A DNA stretch of 64,000 nt from Actinomadura livida. Lineage in GTDB: Bacteria > Actinomycetota > Actinomycetes > Streptosporangiales > Streptosporangiaceae. The position numbers and the translations under genes were made by a program. The notes below the pieces were generated by a model, which saw only the letters and a program-made list of their open reading frames with translations, did not search any database and was not told where the DNA came from. Position 1 is the stretch's first letter. Every line of letters starts with the position of its first letter. Positions 8,674-17,427 of this stretch are shown here, piece by piece. The DNA lies in assembly GCF_014648675.1 (NCBI RefSeq), contig NZ_BMRO01000002.1:314550-378549 (forward strand), in the 5' to 3' direction.

Positions 8674-9797
8674 CAGCAGTCGTCCTCCAGCATGCACGGG
8701 GAGATCGACGGCAGCGGGACCCGCGGCACCAGCGTCGGCGGCAGGGTCGGCAGGAACGTCGGCGCCCCCGGCTGCAGGAACGTCGGCTCCGCGGGCGGCT
8801 CGGGCGTCCCGGTGCGGGGGGCCACCGCCGGCACCACCTCGGCGTCCGGGCCCGTGCACCCGCGCAGCGGCACCGACACCACCGCAAGCACGCCCACCGC
8901 CACCAGCGCCGCGCGCGCCGGCCGCCACCAGCGCGGATCGTCCGCCGGCGGCGGCGCGGACGGCGCGGTCAGCTCGGGATCGCGCAGCGCCTCGCGCGCC
9001 CGCTCGGCGGTCGTGCGGCGCGCCGGGTCGGCGGCCAGCAGCCCCATCACCAGGTCCGCGAGGCGGGGCGGGCCCGGGGGCGGCGGCGGGGTGTCGGTGA
9101 GCACCGCGCCCAGCGCCGCCATCGGCTCCTTGCGGGAGAACGGAGCCTTCCCCGCCAGCGCCGCGTACAGCAGCACCCCCAGCGCGAACAGGTCCGACGG
9201 CGGCTCGGCCGGCTCACCGCGCAGCCGCTCGGGCGCGATGTAGCCGGGCGTGCCGATCGGATACCCGGTCCGGGTGATCTTCTCCTCGTCGTCCATGGCG
9301 GCGATGCCGAAGTCGGTGAGGACGATCCGCCCGTCGTCGCAGCAGAACACGTTGCCCGGCTTGACGTCGCGGTGCACGACTCCGTGCGAGTGCGCCGCGC
9401 ACAGCGCCTCCAGGACCCCGCGGCCGATCTCGGCGACCCGCACGGGCGGCAGCGCGCCCTGCCGGCGGATCTCGGTGTCCAGCCCGTGCCCCGACAGCAG
9501 CTCCATCACGATCCAGGGCCGGCCGCCCTCGGCGAACACGTCGTGGACGCGGATCGCGTTCGGGTGGCGGACCCGGGCGGCGGCGCGCCCCTCCCGTAGC
9601 GCCCGCTCCACCAGCATCGCGCGCTGCCCCGCGGACGTCCCGGCGGGCAGCAGCAGCTCCTTCACCGCCACCTCCCGCTCCAGGACGGTGTCGGTCGCGC
9701 GCCACACCGCGCCCATCCCGCCGCGGCCCAGCAGGCCCTCCAGCCGGTACCGCTCCCGCAGCACGGTCACCCCGTCGCCCCCATGCCTGTCGTTCAT
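8673..9797 (-). CDS. Receptor-type Ser/Thr protein kinase (Hanks type)
   Basis: A 374-aa kinase with the glycine-rich loop GLLGRGGMGAVW (about 20-31), VAIK-type Lys in EVAVKELLL, catalytic loop VVHRDVKPGNVF, DFG in LTDFGIA and an APE-type GYIAPER. All essential residues are present. A single transmembrane helix near 285-307 (RAALVAVGVLAVVSVPL) is followed by a short Pro-rich extracellular tail with repeated PTFL and PTL units; no PASTA repeats. It lies between a second kinase (4 nt upstream) and a coupled membrane protein, forming one leftward operon. Confidence 0.92.
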   Translation of the reverse strand: MNDRHGGDGVTVLRERYRLEGLLGRGGMGAVWRATDTVLEREVAVKELLLPAGTSAGQRAMLVERALREGRAAARVRHPNAIRVHDVFAEGGRPWIVMELLSGHGLDTEIRRQGALPPVRVAEIGRGVLEALCAAHSHGVVHRDVKPGNVFCCDDGRIVLTDFGIAAMDDEEKITRTGYPIGTPGYIAPERLRGEPAEPPSDLFALGVLLYAALAGKAPFSRKEPMAALGAVLTDTPPPPPGPPRLADLVMGLLAADPARRTTAERAREALRDPELTAPSAPPPADDPRWWRPARAALVAVGVLAVVSVPLRGCTGPDAEVVPAVAPRTGTPEPPAEPTFLQPGAPTFLPTLPPTLVPRVPLPSISPCMLEDDC

Positions 9798-9801
9798 CCA
9801 G

Positions 9802-11307
9802 TCACCTCCGGGTGGCGCGCAGGACGGCGACGACCTGCTCGGCGGTCGCGGTCAGCCCGGCGCGGACCGCGGCGGGGTCGTCGCTCCCGGACACCTCGGT
9901 CCGGACGCTCAGCACCACGTTCGAGTCGCGGAAGGTCACCTCCAGGAGGCGGAGCTCGCCACCCGAGTCCGCCCCGGAAGTCTCGGTGCGGACCTCGCGG
10001 ACGAACGCGTCGTCGCCCACACCGTCCAGCGGGCGGGGACGCCGCGCGGCCAGCCGGGACACGAAACCCGACAGCGTCGCCGACTCCTCCTGGTACGTGA
10101 ACGGATACCGCTGCTCGTGCTCCACGTCGAACCCGTGCAGGAACCGCAGCCAGCGGTGCGCGGCGCGGACCGAGGAGAACCGCAGCGCGCCGGGCGCGCC
10201 GTGCTCACCGCGGTACCCCTCGTACCAGCGCAGGCCGTACCGGTCGCCGGAGCAGCTGTGCACCCCGGACGCGGCCGTGTCGGCGGCACCGAACCCGAAC
10301 CCCGCCAGCGCCATCGGGCACGGCCGGACGCCCGCGCCGTAGGCGCTCGGGCCCCGGGGGCCGGTGACCGCGTCGGGCAGCAGGAACACCCCGGCCGCGA
10401 CGGCCATGGCCGCCAGCCACGCCGTCTCCGGCAGCAGCCGCCCCCGCAGTTTCAGCCGCGGGCGGCGCGGCCGGCCCGCCGCGATCCGCCGCAGCGTCCG
10501 GTCCAGCGCGGCCGGATCGGGACGCTCGGCGGGGTCCTTGCGCAGCAGCGCCGCCAGCACCGGCCGCAGCGGCCCCGCCCGCCGGGGACGCGGCGGCGCC
10601 TCGGTCAGCGTGGCCGCCAGCGTCGCCGCGTCGCTGGACCGGGCGAACGGGCCGCGGCCCTCCACCGCCGCGTACAGGGTCACCCCGAGGGAGAACAGGT
10701 CGCTGCGGCCGTCGACGGGCCCGCCGCCCAGCCGCTCCGGGGCGATGTGCCCGGGGTTGCCGACCACCGTCCCGGTCCGGGTCAGCGCCGTATCCCCGTC
10801 CGTCACGGCGATGCCGAAGTCGGTCAGGACCACCCGCCCGTCCTCGGCCAGCAGCACGTTGCCCATCGACACGTCCCGGTGCAGCACCCCGGCGGCGTGC
10901 GCGGCGCGCAGCGCGGCCAGCACCGCGGCGCCCACCCGCGCGGCCTCCGCGGGCGGCACCGGCGCCGCCGCGCGCAGCGTCACGCCGTCGACCAGCTCCG
11001 TCACGATCCACGGCCGGTCGTCGTGGACGAACACGTCGTGCACCACCACGATCGACTCGTGCTCCAGCCGGGCGGCCGTCCGCGCCTCCCGCGCGGCGCG
11101 CTCCACCAGCCGCCGCCGCTCCTCGGACGCCAGGCCCTCCGGCAGCAGCACCTCCTTGACCGCGACCCGCCGCCGCAGCGCGCGGTCGTCGGCCTCCCAC
11201 ACCCGCCCCATCCCGCCGCGCCCGATCTCGCGCAGCAGCCGGTACCGGCCACCGCCCGGCACCCCGCCGTCCGGCATCTCACCGCCCGGTATTTCACGGT
11301 CCGGCAT
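9802..11307 (-). CDS. Receptor-type Ser/Thr protein kinase with altered catalytic loop
   Basis: About 501 aa. The kinase domain starts at RYRLLREIGRGGMGRVW, with Lys in RVAVKEVLL, DFG in LTDFGIAVTD and HIAPERL. The catalytic loop reads VLHRDVSMGNVLL: the Lys of HRDxKPxN is replaced by Ser, while Asp and Asn are kept. A transmembrane helix (AWLAAMAVAAGVFLLPDAV) precedes a roughly 190-aa extracellular domain with three Cys. The start is uncertain: ATG 11307 has a weak ribosome site, TTG 11415 has GGAG 8 nt upstream and would add 36 Pro/Ala-rich residues, ATG 11277 is also in frame. First gene of the kinase operon. Confidence 0.88.
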   Translation of the reverse strand: MPDREIPGGEMPDGGVPGGGRYRLLREIGRGGMGRVWEADDRALRRRVAVKEVLLPEGLASEERRRLVERAAREARTAARLEHESIVVVHDVFVHDDRPWIVTELVDGVTLRAAAPVPPAEAARVGAAVLAALRAAHAAGVLHRDVSMGNVLLAEDGRVVLTDFGIAVTDGDTALTRTGTVVGNPGHIAPERLGGGPVDGRSDLFSLGVTLYAAVEGRGPFARSSDAATLAATLTEAPPRPRRAGPLRPVLAALLRKDPAERPDPAALDRTLRRIAAGRPRRPRLKLRGRLLPETAWLAAMAVAAGVFLLPDAVTGPRGPSAYGAGVRPCPMALAGFGFGAADTAASGVHSCSGDRYGLRWYEGYRGEHGAPGALRFSSVRAAHRWLRFLHGFDVEHEQRYPFTYQEESATLSGFVSRLAARRPRPLDGVGDDAFVREVRTETSGADSGGELRLLEVTFRDSNVVLSVRTEVSGSDDPAAVRAGLTATAEQVVAVLRATRR

Positions 11308-11634
11308 GGCGGCGGAGTCTGTGTCGGCGGGACGCGTCTCAGCGGGGGTCTCATCGCCCGGGGCGGTGGCGGACGGCCGCGCGGTGTCGCCGACCGGGCC
11401 GACGGGAAGCTCCAAGGTCCACGCTCCGGCTGGGAGGCACACGCGCGAGCGGATCGTGCACAACGATAAGCAGCGCCGGCGGCGACTATGATCATTTGCC
11501 CTGTTTCGGCCACGGGTGCGGGGGACGCGGGCGCCGTGTCGTCGATCCTTGCCGTGGACGGCGCCGCCGCCGGGGGTTAGCGTGCCGGGAGGAAGCTTGA
11601 TCATCCGCAGGCTCGGGGGCCGGAGGGAGCCGAC

Positions 11635-13509
11635 ATGTACCGTCCCCGCACGCGCCGCCGCCGGTGGCTCGCCGGACTCACCGCGGGCGCCCTCGCCGTC
11701 ACCGGGCTGACCGCCGTGACCACGCCCGCCGCGCAGGCCGCGCCGCCCGGCGGCCCCGGCGCCGGGCAGGGCGCCGGGCACGGGAAGAACCCCGCGATCA
11801 TGCGGATCCTGCGGTCGATGACGCTGGAGGAGAAGGCCGCCCAGCTGTTCGTCCTGCAGATCCACGGCCTCAGCGCCGACACGACCGACCCCGCCGCCGT
11901 CGCCGCCAACCGCAGGCTGTACGGGGCCGACAACGCCGAGCAGGTCATGGCCCGCTACCGGCCCGGCGGGTTCATCTACTACGGCGAGAACGTCCGCGAC
12001 CCCCAGCAGGTCGCCGCGTTCTCCAACGGCATCCAGCGCGCCGCCGCGGCCCAGCCCCACCGGATCCCCGCCACGATCGCCACCGACCAGGAGGGCGGCA
12101 TCGTCGCCCGCCTCCAGCCGCCCGCGACCCAGTCGCCCGGCGCGATGGCCCTGGCCGCCGGGCGCCGCACCGCCGACGCCCGCGCCCTGGCCCGCATCAC
12201 CGGCCGGGAACTGCGCGCCGTCGGCGTCAACCAGAACTACGCGCCCGACGCCGACGTGAACGTCAACCCCGCCAACCCCGTCATCGGCGTCCGGTCCTTC
12301 GGCTCCGACCCCGGCCTGGTGGCGTCCATGGTCACCGCGCAGATCCGCGGCTACCGCTCCGCCGGGGTCACCGCCACCGCCAAGCACTTCCCCGGCCACG
12401 GCGACACCACCACCGACAGCCACGTCGGCGTCCCGGAGATCGACCACACCCGCGAGGAGTGGGAGCGGCTCGACCTGCCGCCGTTCCGCGCCGCCATCGC
12501 CGCCGGCGTCGACTCGATCATGACGGCGCACATCGTCGTGCCGTCCCTGGACCCCTCCCGCGACCCCGCCACCCTGTCGCGGCCCATCCTCAGCGGGATC
12601 CTGCGCGACCGGCTCGGCTACCGCGGCGTCGTCGTCACCGACGCGCTCGACATGGACGGCGTCCGCGCCAAGTACGGCGACGAGCGCATCCCCGTCCTCG
12701 CGCTCAAGGCGGGCGTCGACGTGCTGCTCAAGCCGCCGGTCGGCGAGGACGGCGACGGCGTGTTCCCCCGCCAGTTCGCCGCCGTCGTCGACGCCGTCCG
12801 CTCCGGCGAGCTGACCGAGCGGCGCATCGACGAGTCGGTGTACCGGATCCTGGCGCTCAAGCACGAGCGCGGCCTGTTCCGCGACCCCTACGCCGACCCC
12901 GCCGAGGTCGGCGAGATCGTCGGGTCGCCCGCGCACCTGGCCGCCGCCCAGCGCGCCGCCGACCGCACCACCACCCTGGTCAAGAACGACGCCGGCGTCC
13001 TGCCGCTGCGGCCCGGCGCCCGCGACGTCCTCGTCACCGGATGGGGCGTGTCCACCACCGCCGCGCTCGGCACCGAGATCGCCCGCCGCGGCGCCACCAC
13101 CACCATCAGGCAGACCGGCGCCGCCCCCACCCGGCCGCAGATCGACGAGGCCGTCGCCGCCGCCCGCGGCCAGGACCTCGTCGTCGCCGTCACCAACCGC
13201 GCCTGGGACGTCAAGGAGGAGCCCGGCCACAACGGCCCCGGCCAGATGAACCTCGTCAAGGCGCTGCTGGCCACCGGCACGCCCGTCGTGGTCGTCGCCG
13301 TCCGCGACCCCTACGACATCGCCTGGTTCCCCGAGGCCGGCACCTACCTGGCCACCTACTCCTACACCGCCGAGGCGCTGCGGTCGGCGGCCGCGTCGCT
13401 GTTCGGCGAGCTGAACCCGCGCGGGCGGCTGCCCGTCACGATCCCCGTCCGCGACGAGCCCGGCACCGCCCTCTACCCCTTCGGGCACGGGCTGGGCTAC
13501 CGCCGCTGA
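11635..13509 (+). CDS. Secreted glycoside hydrolase family 3 (beta-N-acetylhexosaminidase, NagZ-like)
   Basis: A 624-aa protein with a long signal peptide (twin-Arg-like RRRRW, hydrophobic core, cleavage near AAQAA). The GH3 TIM barrel shows the bacterial NagZ motif AKHFPGHGDTTTDSH near residue 250 and the nucleophile Asp in VVVTDALDMDG near 335. A GH3 C-terminal alpha/beta domain follows (from about 430). It probably removes beta-linked GlcNAc from peptidoglycan fragments or chitooligosaccharides outside the cell. It is divergent from the kinase operon, with 219 nt between the annotated starts. Confidence 0.9.
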   Translation: MYRPRTRRRRWLAGLTAGALAVTGLTAVTTPAAQAAPPGGPGAGQGAGHGKNPAIMRILRSMTLEEKAAQLFVLQIHGLSADTTDPAAVAANRRLYGADNAEQVMARYRPGGFIYYGENVRDPQQVAAFSNGIQRAAAAQPHRIPATIATDQEGGIVARLQPPATQSPGAMALAAGRRTADARALARITGRELRAVGVNQNYAPDADVNVNPANPVIGVRSFGSDPGLVASMVTAQIRGYRSAGVTATAKHFPGHGDTTTDSHVGVPEIDHTREEWERLDLPPFRAAIAAGVDSIMTAHIVVPSLDPSRDPATLSRPILSGILRDRLGYRGVVVTDALDMDGVRAKYGDERIPVLALKAGVDVLLKPPVGEDGDGVFPRQFAAVVDAVRSGELTERRIDESVYRILALKHERGLFRDPYADPAEVGEIVGSPAHLAAAQRAADRTTTLVKNDAGVLPLRPGARDVLVTGWGVSTTAALGTEIARRGATTTIRQTGAAPTRPQIDEAVAAARGQDLVVAVTNRAWDVKEEPGHNGPGQMNLVKALLATGTPVVVVAVRDPYDIAWFPEAGTYLATYSYTAEALRSAAASLFGELNPRGRLPVTIPVRDEPGTALYPFGHGLGYRR

Positions 13510-13538
13510 CCCCCGCCCGCGCGGCCGGGAGACACCGG

Positions 13539-13585
13539 CGGTCCGGTTCCGGGACGGCAGCCGCTGCCGTCCCGGAACCGGACCG
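13539..13585. terminator. Bidirectional 22-bp perfect hairpin
   Basis: Positions 13539-13560 are perfectly complementary to 13564-13585 with a 3-nt loop. The hairpin lies between the convergent ends of the GH3 gene (13509) and the esterase gene (13609). No T-tract on either side, so it is of the actinomycete hairpin-only type. Confidence 0.8.
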
Positions 13586-13608
13586 GGTCATTCACCGGGG
13601 GGCGACGG

Positions 13609-14682
13609 TCAAACCTTCTGCGCGCCGATCGACTTCATCAGCGCCGGCCACACGAACTGCGCCTCGCGGATCCACGCCGGCCAGTTGTGCCGGCCGTCGC
13701 CGTAGATGTGCGCGGTGTAGGGGATCTTCAGCTCGTCCAGCCGCTTCTTGAACTCCTTGTTGTTGGCGCCGACCGCGATCTCGCTCAGCAGCCCGATGTC
13801 CCACGGCGCCACGTTCGGGTCGCCGGGGCCGGGCCGGCCCGTCGTGCCGGCGGAGAAGAACAGGCCGGTGCCGCGCAGTCTCGGCGCCAGCGCGTGCGGG
13901 TCGTGCGCCGCCCAGTTCGCGTCGTCGGCCCACGGGATGCCCCAGATCGCGAACGGGTCCTGCCCGTTGCCGGCGTTGGTGAACATCAGCAGCGCCGGCA
14001 TCCCGATCGACCGCATCGACAGCACGCCGCTCAGCGACGCCGCGTACTTGAACAGCCCCGGATGCCGCGCCGCGTAGCTCATCGCGCCCGCGCCGCCCGA
14101 GGAGTTGCCGATGGCCGCGCGCAGCGCGCCCGCGCCGTAGTTGCGCTCCATCAGCTGCCGGACCTCGGCGGTGTGGAACGTCTCCCACTTGGGCGTCCCG
14201 CCCCGGCCGTAGTTGTGCCAGTTGGCGTACGAGCCGTCGGCGCCCTCGGGCATGACGACGATGACGTTGTACTTGGCCGCCCACGCCTCGATGTCGGTGC
14301 TCCGCGTCCAGGACGTGTAGTCGTCCTGGCCGCCGTGGAAGGCGTACAGGACGGGCCACGTCGCCTGCGAGCCGCGCTTCCAGTTCTTCGGCAGCAGGAT
14401 GCGGGTCTTCACCGACCGGCCGAGCGAGGGCGAGTTGATCGTGATGTCGACGGCCCTGGTGCCGACCTCCTGCTCGGCGGTGATCCGCGCCCCGGTGTCC
14501 GCCGGGACCGGAGCCGCCGCCAGTGCCCCGGCCAGTGCCCCCGCCGCTGCCGGTGCCGCCGCGTGCGCGGCGCTCACGCCCACCCCGCCGACCCCGGCGG
14601 CCAGGATCGCGGCGGACGCGCCCGCCGCCAGCGAGCGGCGCAGCGGAGAGCGGAGCGGCCGACGGCCGACGGAGGGTGTCAT
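13609..14682 (-). CDS. Secreted esterase (Ag85/esterase-D-like alpha/beta hydrolase)
   Basis: A 357-aa protein with an N-terminal signal peptide (RRSLAAGASAAILAAGVGG, cleavage near AHA). Its alpha/beta-hydrolase core has the oxyanion strand VLYAFHGGQDDYTSW, the nucleophile elbow IGNSSGGAGA (Ser194) and a late His in YGDGRHNWPAW, completing a plausible triad. Related proteins include mycolyltransferases and feruloyl or other carboxylesterases; the substrate is unknown. Convergent with the GH3 gene. Confidence 0.87.
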   Translation of the reverse strand: MTPSVGRRPLRSPLRRSLAAGASAAILAAGVGGVGVSAAHAAAPAAAGALAGALAAAPVPADTGARITAEQEVGTRAVDITINSPSLGRSVKTRILLPKNWKRGSQATWPVLYAFHGGQDDYTSWTRSTDIEAWAAKYNVIVVMPEGADGSYANWHNYGRGGTPKWETFHTAEVRQLMERNYGAGALRAAIGNSSGGAGAMSYAARHPGLFKYAASLSGVLSMRSIGMPALLMFTNAGNGQDPFAIWGIPWADDANWAAHDPHALAPRLRGTGLFFSAGTTGRPGPGDPNVAPWDIGLLSEIAVGANNKEFKKRLDELKIPYTAHIYGDGRHNWPAWIREAQFVWPALMKSIGAQKV

Positions 14683-14891
14683 CTGCTCACCTCGCGGAAC
14701 TGGCCCGACCCCCGTGGCCGCGCGACTCCCGCAGAGTGTCCTCGCCTCCGCCGGAACGATCTACAGGCACGATTAACAAGAAATACATCGCACCCTGTGA
14801 ACATGTGAGTCATCCGCCCAGCTCCGGAAGGGGTCGGACGCGCGCAACGGCGCCACACGCCCCCCGGGGCGCCCCGCCCGGCGGGTTCGCG

Positions 14892-15695
14892 TCACCGCGC
14901 GGCGGCTTCGACGAGCAGCGCCGCCAGGTCGCGCGGCCGCGACAGCATCGGCCAGTGCCCCGTGGGCAGCTCCCGGTAGGTCCAGCCCGGCCCGGTCATC
15001 TCCGCGAACACCGGATGGCCCTGCTCGGCCATCGCCCTGACCGCGGCGAGGGGGATCGTGGTCGCGATCAGCGTCCGCGGCGTCGCCGGCAGCGGGTCGG
15101 GGCGCTTGAGCGGCTGCGTCGCCGTGCCGAACGGCTGCGGGGTACCGCGCTCTTGCAGGACGGCGAGCTGCTCCTCGGTCAGGCCGGCCAGCTCGCCTGA
15201 ACCGGCGTCCGAGCCGGCGTCCGTGGTGAAGGGCGGCACCGGGATCTTCCACCCCTCGCCCTCCTCGGCGACCTGCCTCTCCAGCTCGGCGCGGGCCTCG
15301 GGCTCGTGGAAGTCGATGCCGGCCATGCCCGACGGCATCGGCCCGGTGTCGACGTAGACGATCCGCGCGATCCGCCCGGGGATCCGGTCGGCCGCGCCCG
15401 TCGCGGCCATGTTCGCGCCGCTGTGCGCGACGAGCACGACCCGCTCCAGCCCGCCGCCCTCCACGACCTGCACGATGTCGGCGATGTGGGTGTCGACGCA
15501 GACACCCGGAGCGGCCTCGGCCGCCCGCTCACCCTGCCCCGCCGGTGTCACCGCGTGGACGTCGTGCCCCGCCGCGCGCAGCTCGGCCGCCACTTCGTCC
15601 CACGCCCACGCGCCGAGCCAGAAACCCGGGACCAGCACGAACGCCGCCCTGTCACCTGTCGCCGTATTGCCTGTCGCCGTATTGCCTGCCGCCAT
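14892..15695 (-). CDS. Alpha/beta hydrolase
   Basis: A 267-aa alpha/beta hydrolase: FVLVPGFWLGAWAWDEVA (oxyanion region), nucleophile elbow LVAHSGANMA (Ser within HSG) and a C-terminal PTGHWPMLSRP containing the catalytic His. The N-terminus carries a short tandem repeat, NTATGNTATGD, produced by duplicated DNA, so the true start may be a little downstream. It is divergent from the WYL regulator gene at 15780 and is a likely target of that regulator. Confidence 0.85.
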   Translation of the reverse strand: MAAGNTATGNTATGDRAAFVLVPGFWLGAWAWDEVAAELRAAGHDVHAVTPAGQGERAAEAAPGVCVDTHIADIVQVVEGGGLERVVLVAHSGANMAATGAADRIPGRIARIVYVDTGPMPSGMAGIDFHEPEARAELERQVAEEGEGWKIPVPPFTTDAGSDAGSGELAGLTEEQLAVLQERGTPQPFGTATQPLKRPDPLPATPRTLIATTIPLAAVRAMAEQGHPVFAEMTGPGWTYRELPTGHWPMLSRPRDLAALLVEAAAR

Positions 15696-15779
15696 GTCAG
15701 CCGTCCCTTCCTCGATGGGTACGGCTTCACGCTACGGTCGATACCGGACAGGAACCGCCCGGATTTGGTGGGTCATCTC

Positions 15780-16772
15780 GTGTCGTATCCCTCGCCCTCG
15801 CATCCGACGACCCGGGTCCTCGCGATGCTGGAACTGCTGCAGGCCAACCACCGGATCGGCGGAGCGGAGCTGGCCCGGCGGCTCGGCGTGGACGAGCGGA
15901 CCGTGCGCCGCTACGCCGCGCGGCTGGGAGACCTCGGCGTCCCCGTCGTCGCCGAACGCGGCCGCCACGGCGGCTACCGCCTCATGCCCGGCTACAAGCT
16001 GCCGCCGCTCATGCTGACCGACGACGAGGCCGCCGCCGTGGTCCTCGGCCTGCTCGCCGGACGCCGCGTCGGGCTGCCCGGCCAGGCCACCGAGAGCGCC
16101 CTCGCCAAGGTGCAGCGCGTCCTGCCCGCCGCGCTGCGCGACCGGGTCCAGGCACTGCGCGAGACGCTCGGGTTCACCCTCCCCGCCCGCGAGCCCGCCC
16201 CGGACACCGCGGCGTCAGCGGCCGGGGGAGTGCCCGGCATCGGGACCGTCCTCACGCTGGCCGCCGCGACCCGCGAGCGGCGCCGCGTCCGGCTGCGGTA
16301 CCGCTCCCGGCAGGGCGAGCCCACCGAACGCGACCTGGACCCCTACGGGCTGGTGTTCCACTCCGGCCGCTGGTACGTCACCGGCCACGACCACCGCAGC
16401 GGCGAGACCCGCACCTTCCGGGTCGACCGCGTCGCCTCCGCCGAGCCGGGCACCGCCCGCTACGAGATCCCCGCCGGCGTCGACCCCGTGCGGCAGGTCG
16501 CCCGGTCGCTGGCGAGCGTCCCGTGGGCCCACGAGGTCGAGGTGCTGCTGGAGACCACCCTCGCCGAGGCGCGGCGCCGCATCCCCGCCACCGCCGCGAC
16601 GCTCACCGAGCAGGACGGCGGAGTGCTGATGGAGACGCGCGCAGAACGCCTGGACGGCATGGCGCAGATGCTCGCCGGGCTCGGCTTCCCGTTCGCCATC
16701 CGCCGCCCCGGCGAACTGCGCGACCACGTCCGCGACCTCGCCCGCACCCTGCACGAGCAGGCCGGGCGCTGA
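15780..16772 (+). CDS. HTH-WYL transcriptional regulator
   Basis: A 330-aa protein with an N-terminal DeoR-like HTH (RIGGAELARRLGVDERTVRR, about 19-38), a wing with RHGGYRL, a WYL domain (YGLVFHSGRWYVTGHD) near 200 and a WCX C-terminal domain. WYL domains sense nucleotide or other ligands. The GTG at 15780 is chosen because it lies close to the divergent hydrolase start (85 nt) and gives the usual short N-terminus; the first ATG (15824) would remove part of helix 1. Confidence 0.87.
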   Translation: MSYPSPSHPTTRVLAMLELLQANHRIGGAELARRLGVDERTVRRYAARLGDLGVPVVAERGRHGGYRLMPGYKLPPLMLTDDEAAAVVLGLLAGRRVGLPGQATESALAKVQRVLPAALRDRVQALRETLGFTLPAREPAPDTAASAAGGVPGIGTVLTLAAATRERRRVRLRYRSRQGEPTERDLDPYGLVFHSGRWYVTGHDHRSGETRTFRVDRVASAEPGTARYEIPAGVDPVRQVARSLASVPWAHEVEVLLETTLAEARRRIPATAATLTEQDGGVLMETRAERLDGMAQMLAGLGFPFAIRRPGELRDHVRDLARTLHEQAGR

Positions 16773-16776
16773 CCGG

Positions 16777-17343
16777 TCAGGACGCGGAGCGGGCCTCCCA
16801 CTCGTGGCGCAGCATCGCGTAGATGATCTCGTCGGTCCACTCGCCCTTGACCAGCTCGTTCTGCACCAGGTGCGCCTCACGGCGGAACCCGAGCCGCTCC
16901 AGCACCCGCGCGGACGCGGTGTTGCGGCCGTCCAGCCGCCCCACCACGCGGTGCAGGCCCAGGCCCTCGAAGCCCAGCCGCAGCACCACCTCGGCGGCCT
17001 CGGTCGCGAAGCCCTTGCCGTGGTAGGCGGGATTGAAGATGTACCCGATCTCGCCCTGCCGGTGCTCCCGGCTGCGCCACTGCAGGTTCACCTCGCCGAT
17101 CAGGTCGCCGGTCTGCCGCCGCACCACGGCCAGGACGAGCCAGTCGCCCTCCTTCTCCACGGTGGACGCCATCATCTTCTGCTTCAGGAACGCACGCGAC
17201 TCCTCCATGTTCCGGGGTTCCCAGTACAGGAAGCGCGCCACCTCGGGCAGGGACTGGTAGGCGTACAGGCCCTCGAGGTCGTCCGCGCAGAACGGCCGGA
17301 GCGCCAGCCGCTCGGTCTCGATCGGGTAGGCCGGACGGAGCAT
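16777..17343 (-). CDS. GNAT N-acetyltransferase (RimJ/RimL type)
   Basis: A 188-aa GNAT with the family start IETERLALRPFCADDLEGLY, acetyl-CoA loop region YHGKGFATEAAEVVLRLGF and the RVVGRLDGRNTASARVLERL segment typical of RimJ/RimL-like enzymes. Substrate (protein N-terminus, amine or antibiotic) unknown. ATG at 17343 has AGGA 8 nt upstream; a GTG six codons earlier lacks one. Its end lies 5 nt from the end of the convergent WYL gene. Confidence 0.88.
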   Translation of the reverse strand: MLRPAYPIETERLALRPFCADDLEGLYAYQSLPEVARFLYWEPRNMEESRAFLKQKMMASTVEKEGDWLVLAVVRRQTGDLIGEVNLQWRSREHRQGEIGYIFNPAYHGKGFATEAAEVVLRLGFEGLGLHRVVGRLDGRNTASARVLERLGFRREAHLVQNELVKGEWTDEIIYAMLRHEWEARSAS

Positions 17344-17427
17344 GCGAAGGATCCTATTCACCGTGTTCGGCCTTGTGCGACCCGTGATTCCCCGGGATCG
17401 GCCCCGGCGGGCGATGTCAGCGTGCGC

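Noticed and set aside
9802..13488. A 1228-residue minus-strand open frame spanning the kinase and the whole GH3 gene
   Set aside because: Only the part up to about 11.4 kb is kinase; the rest is the antisense frame of the GH3 gene, Gly/Asp/Val-rich with no domains. Long antisense frames are everywhere in this GC-rich DNA.
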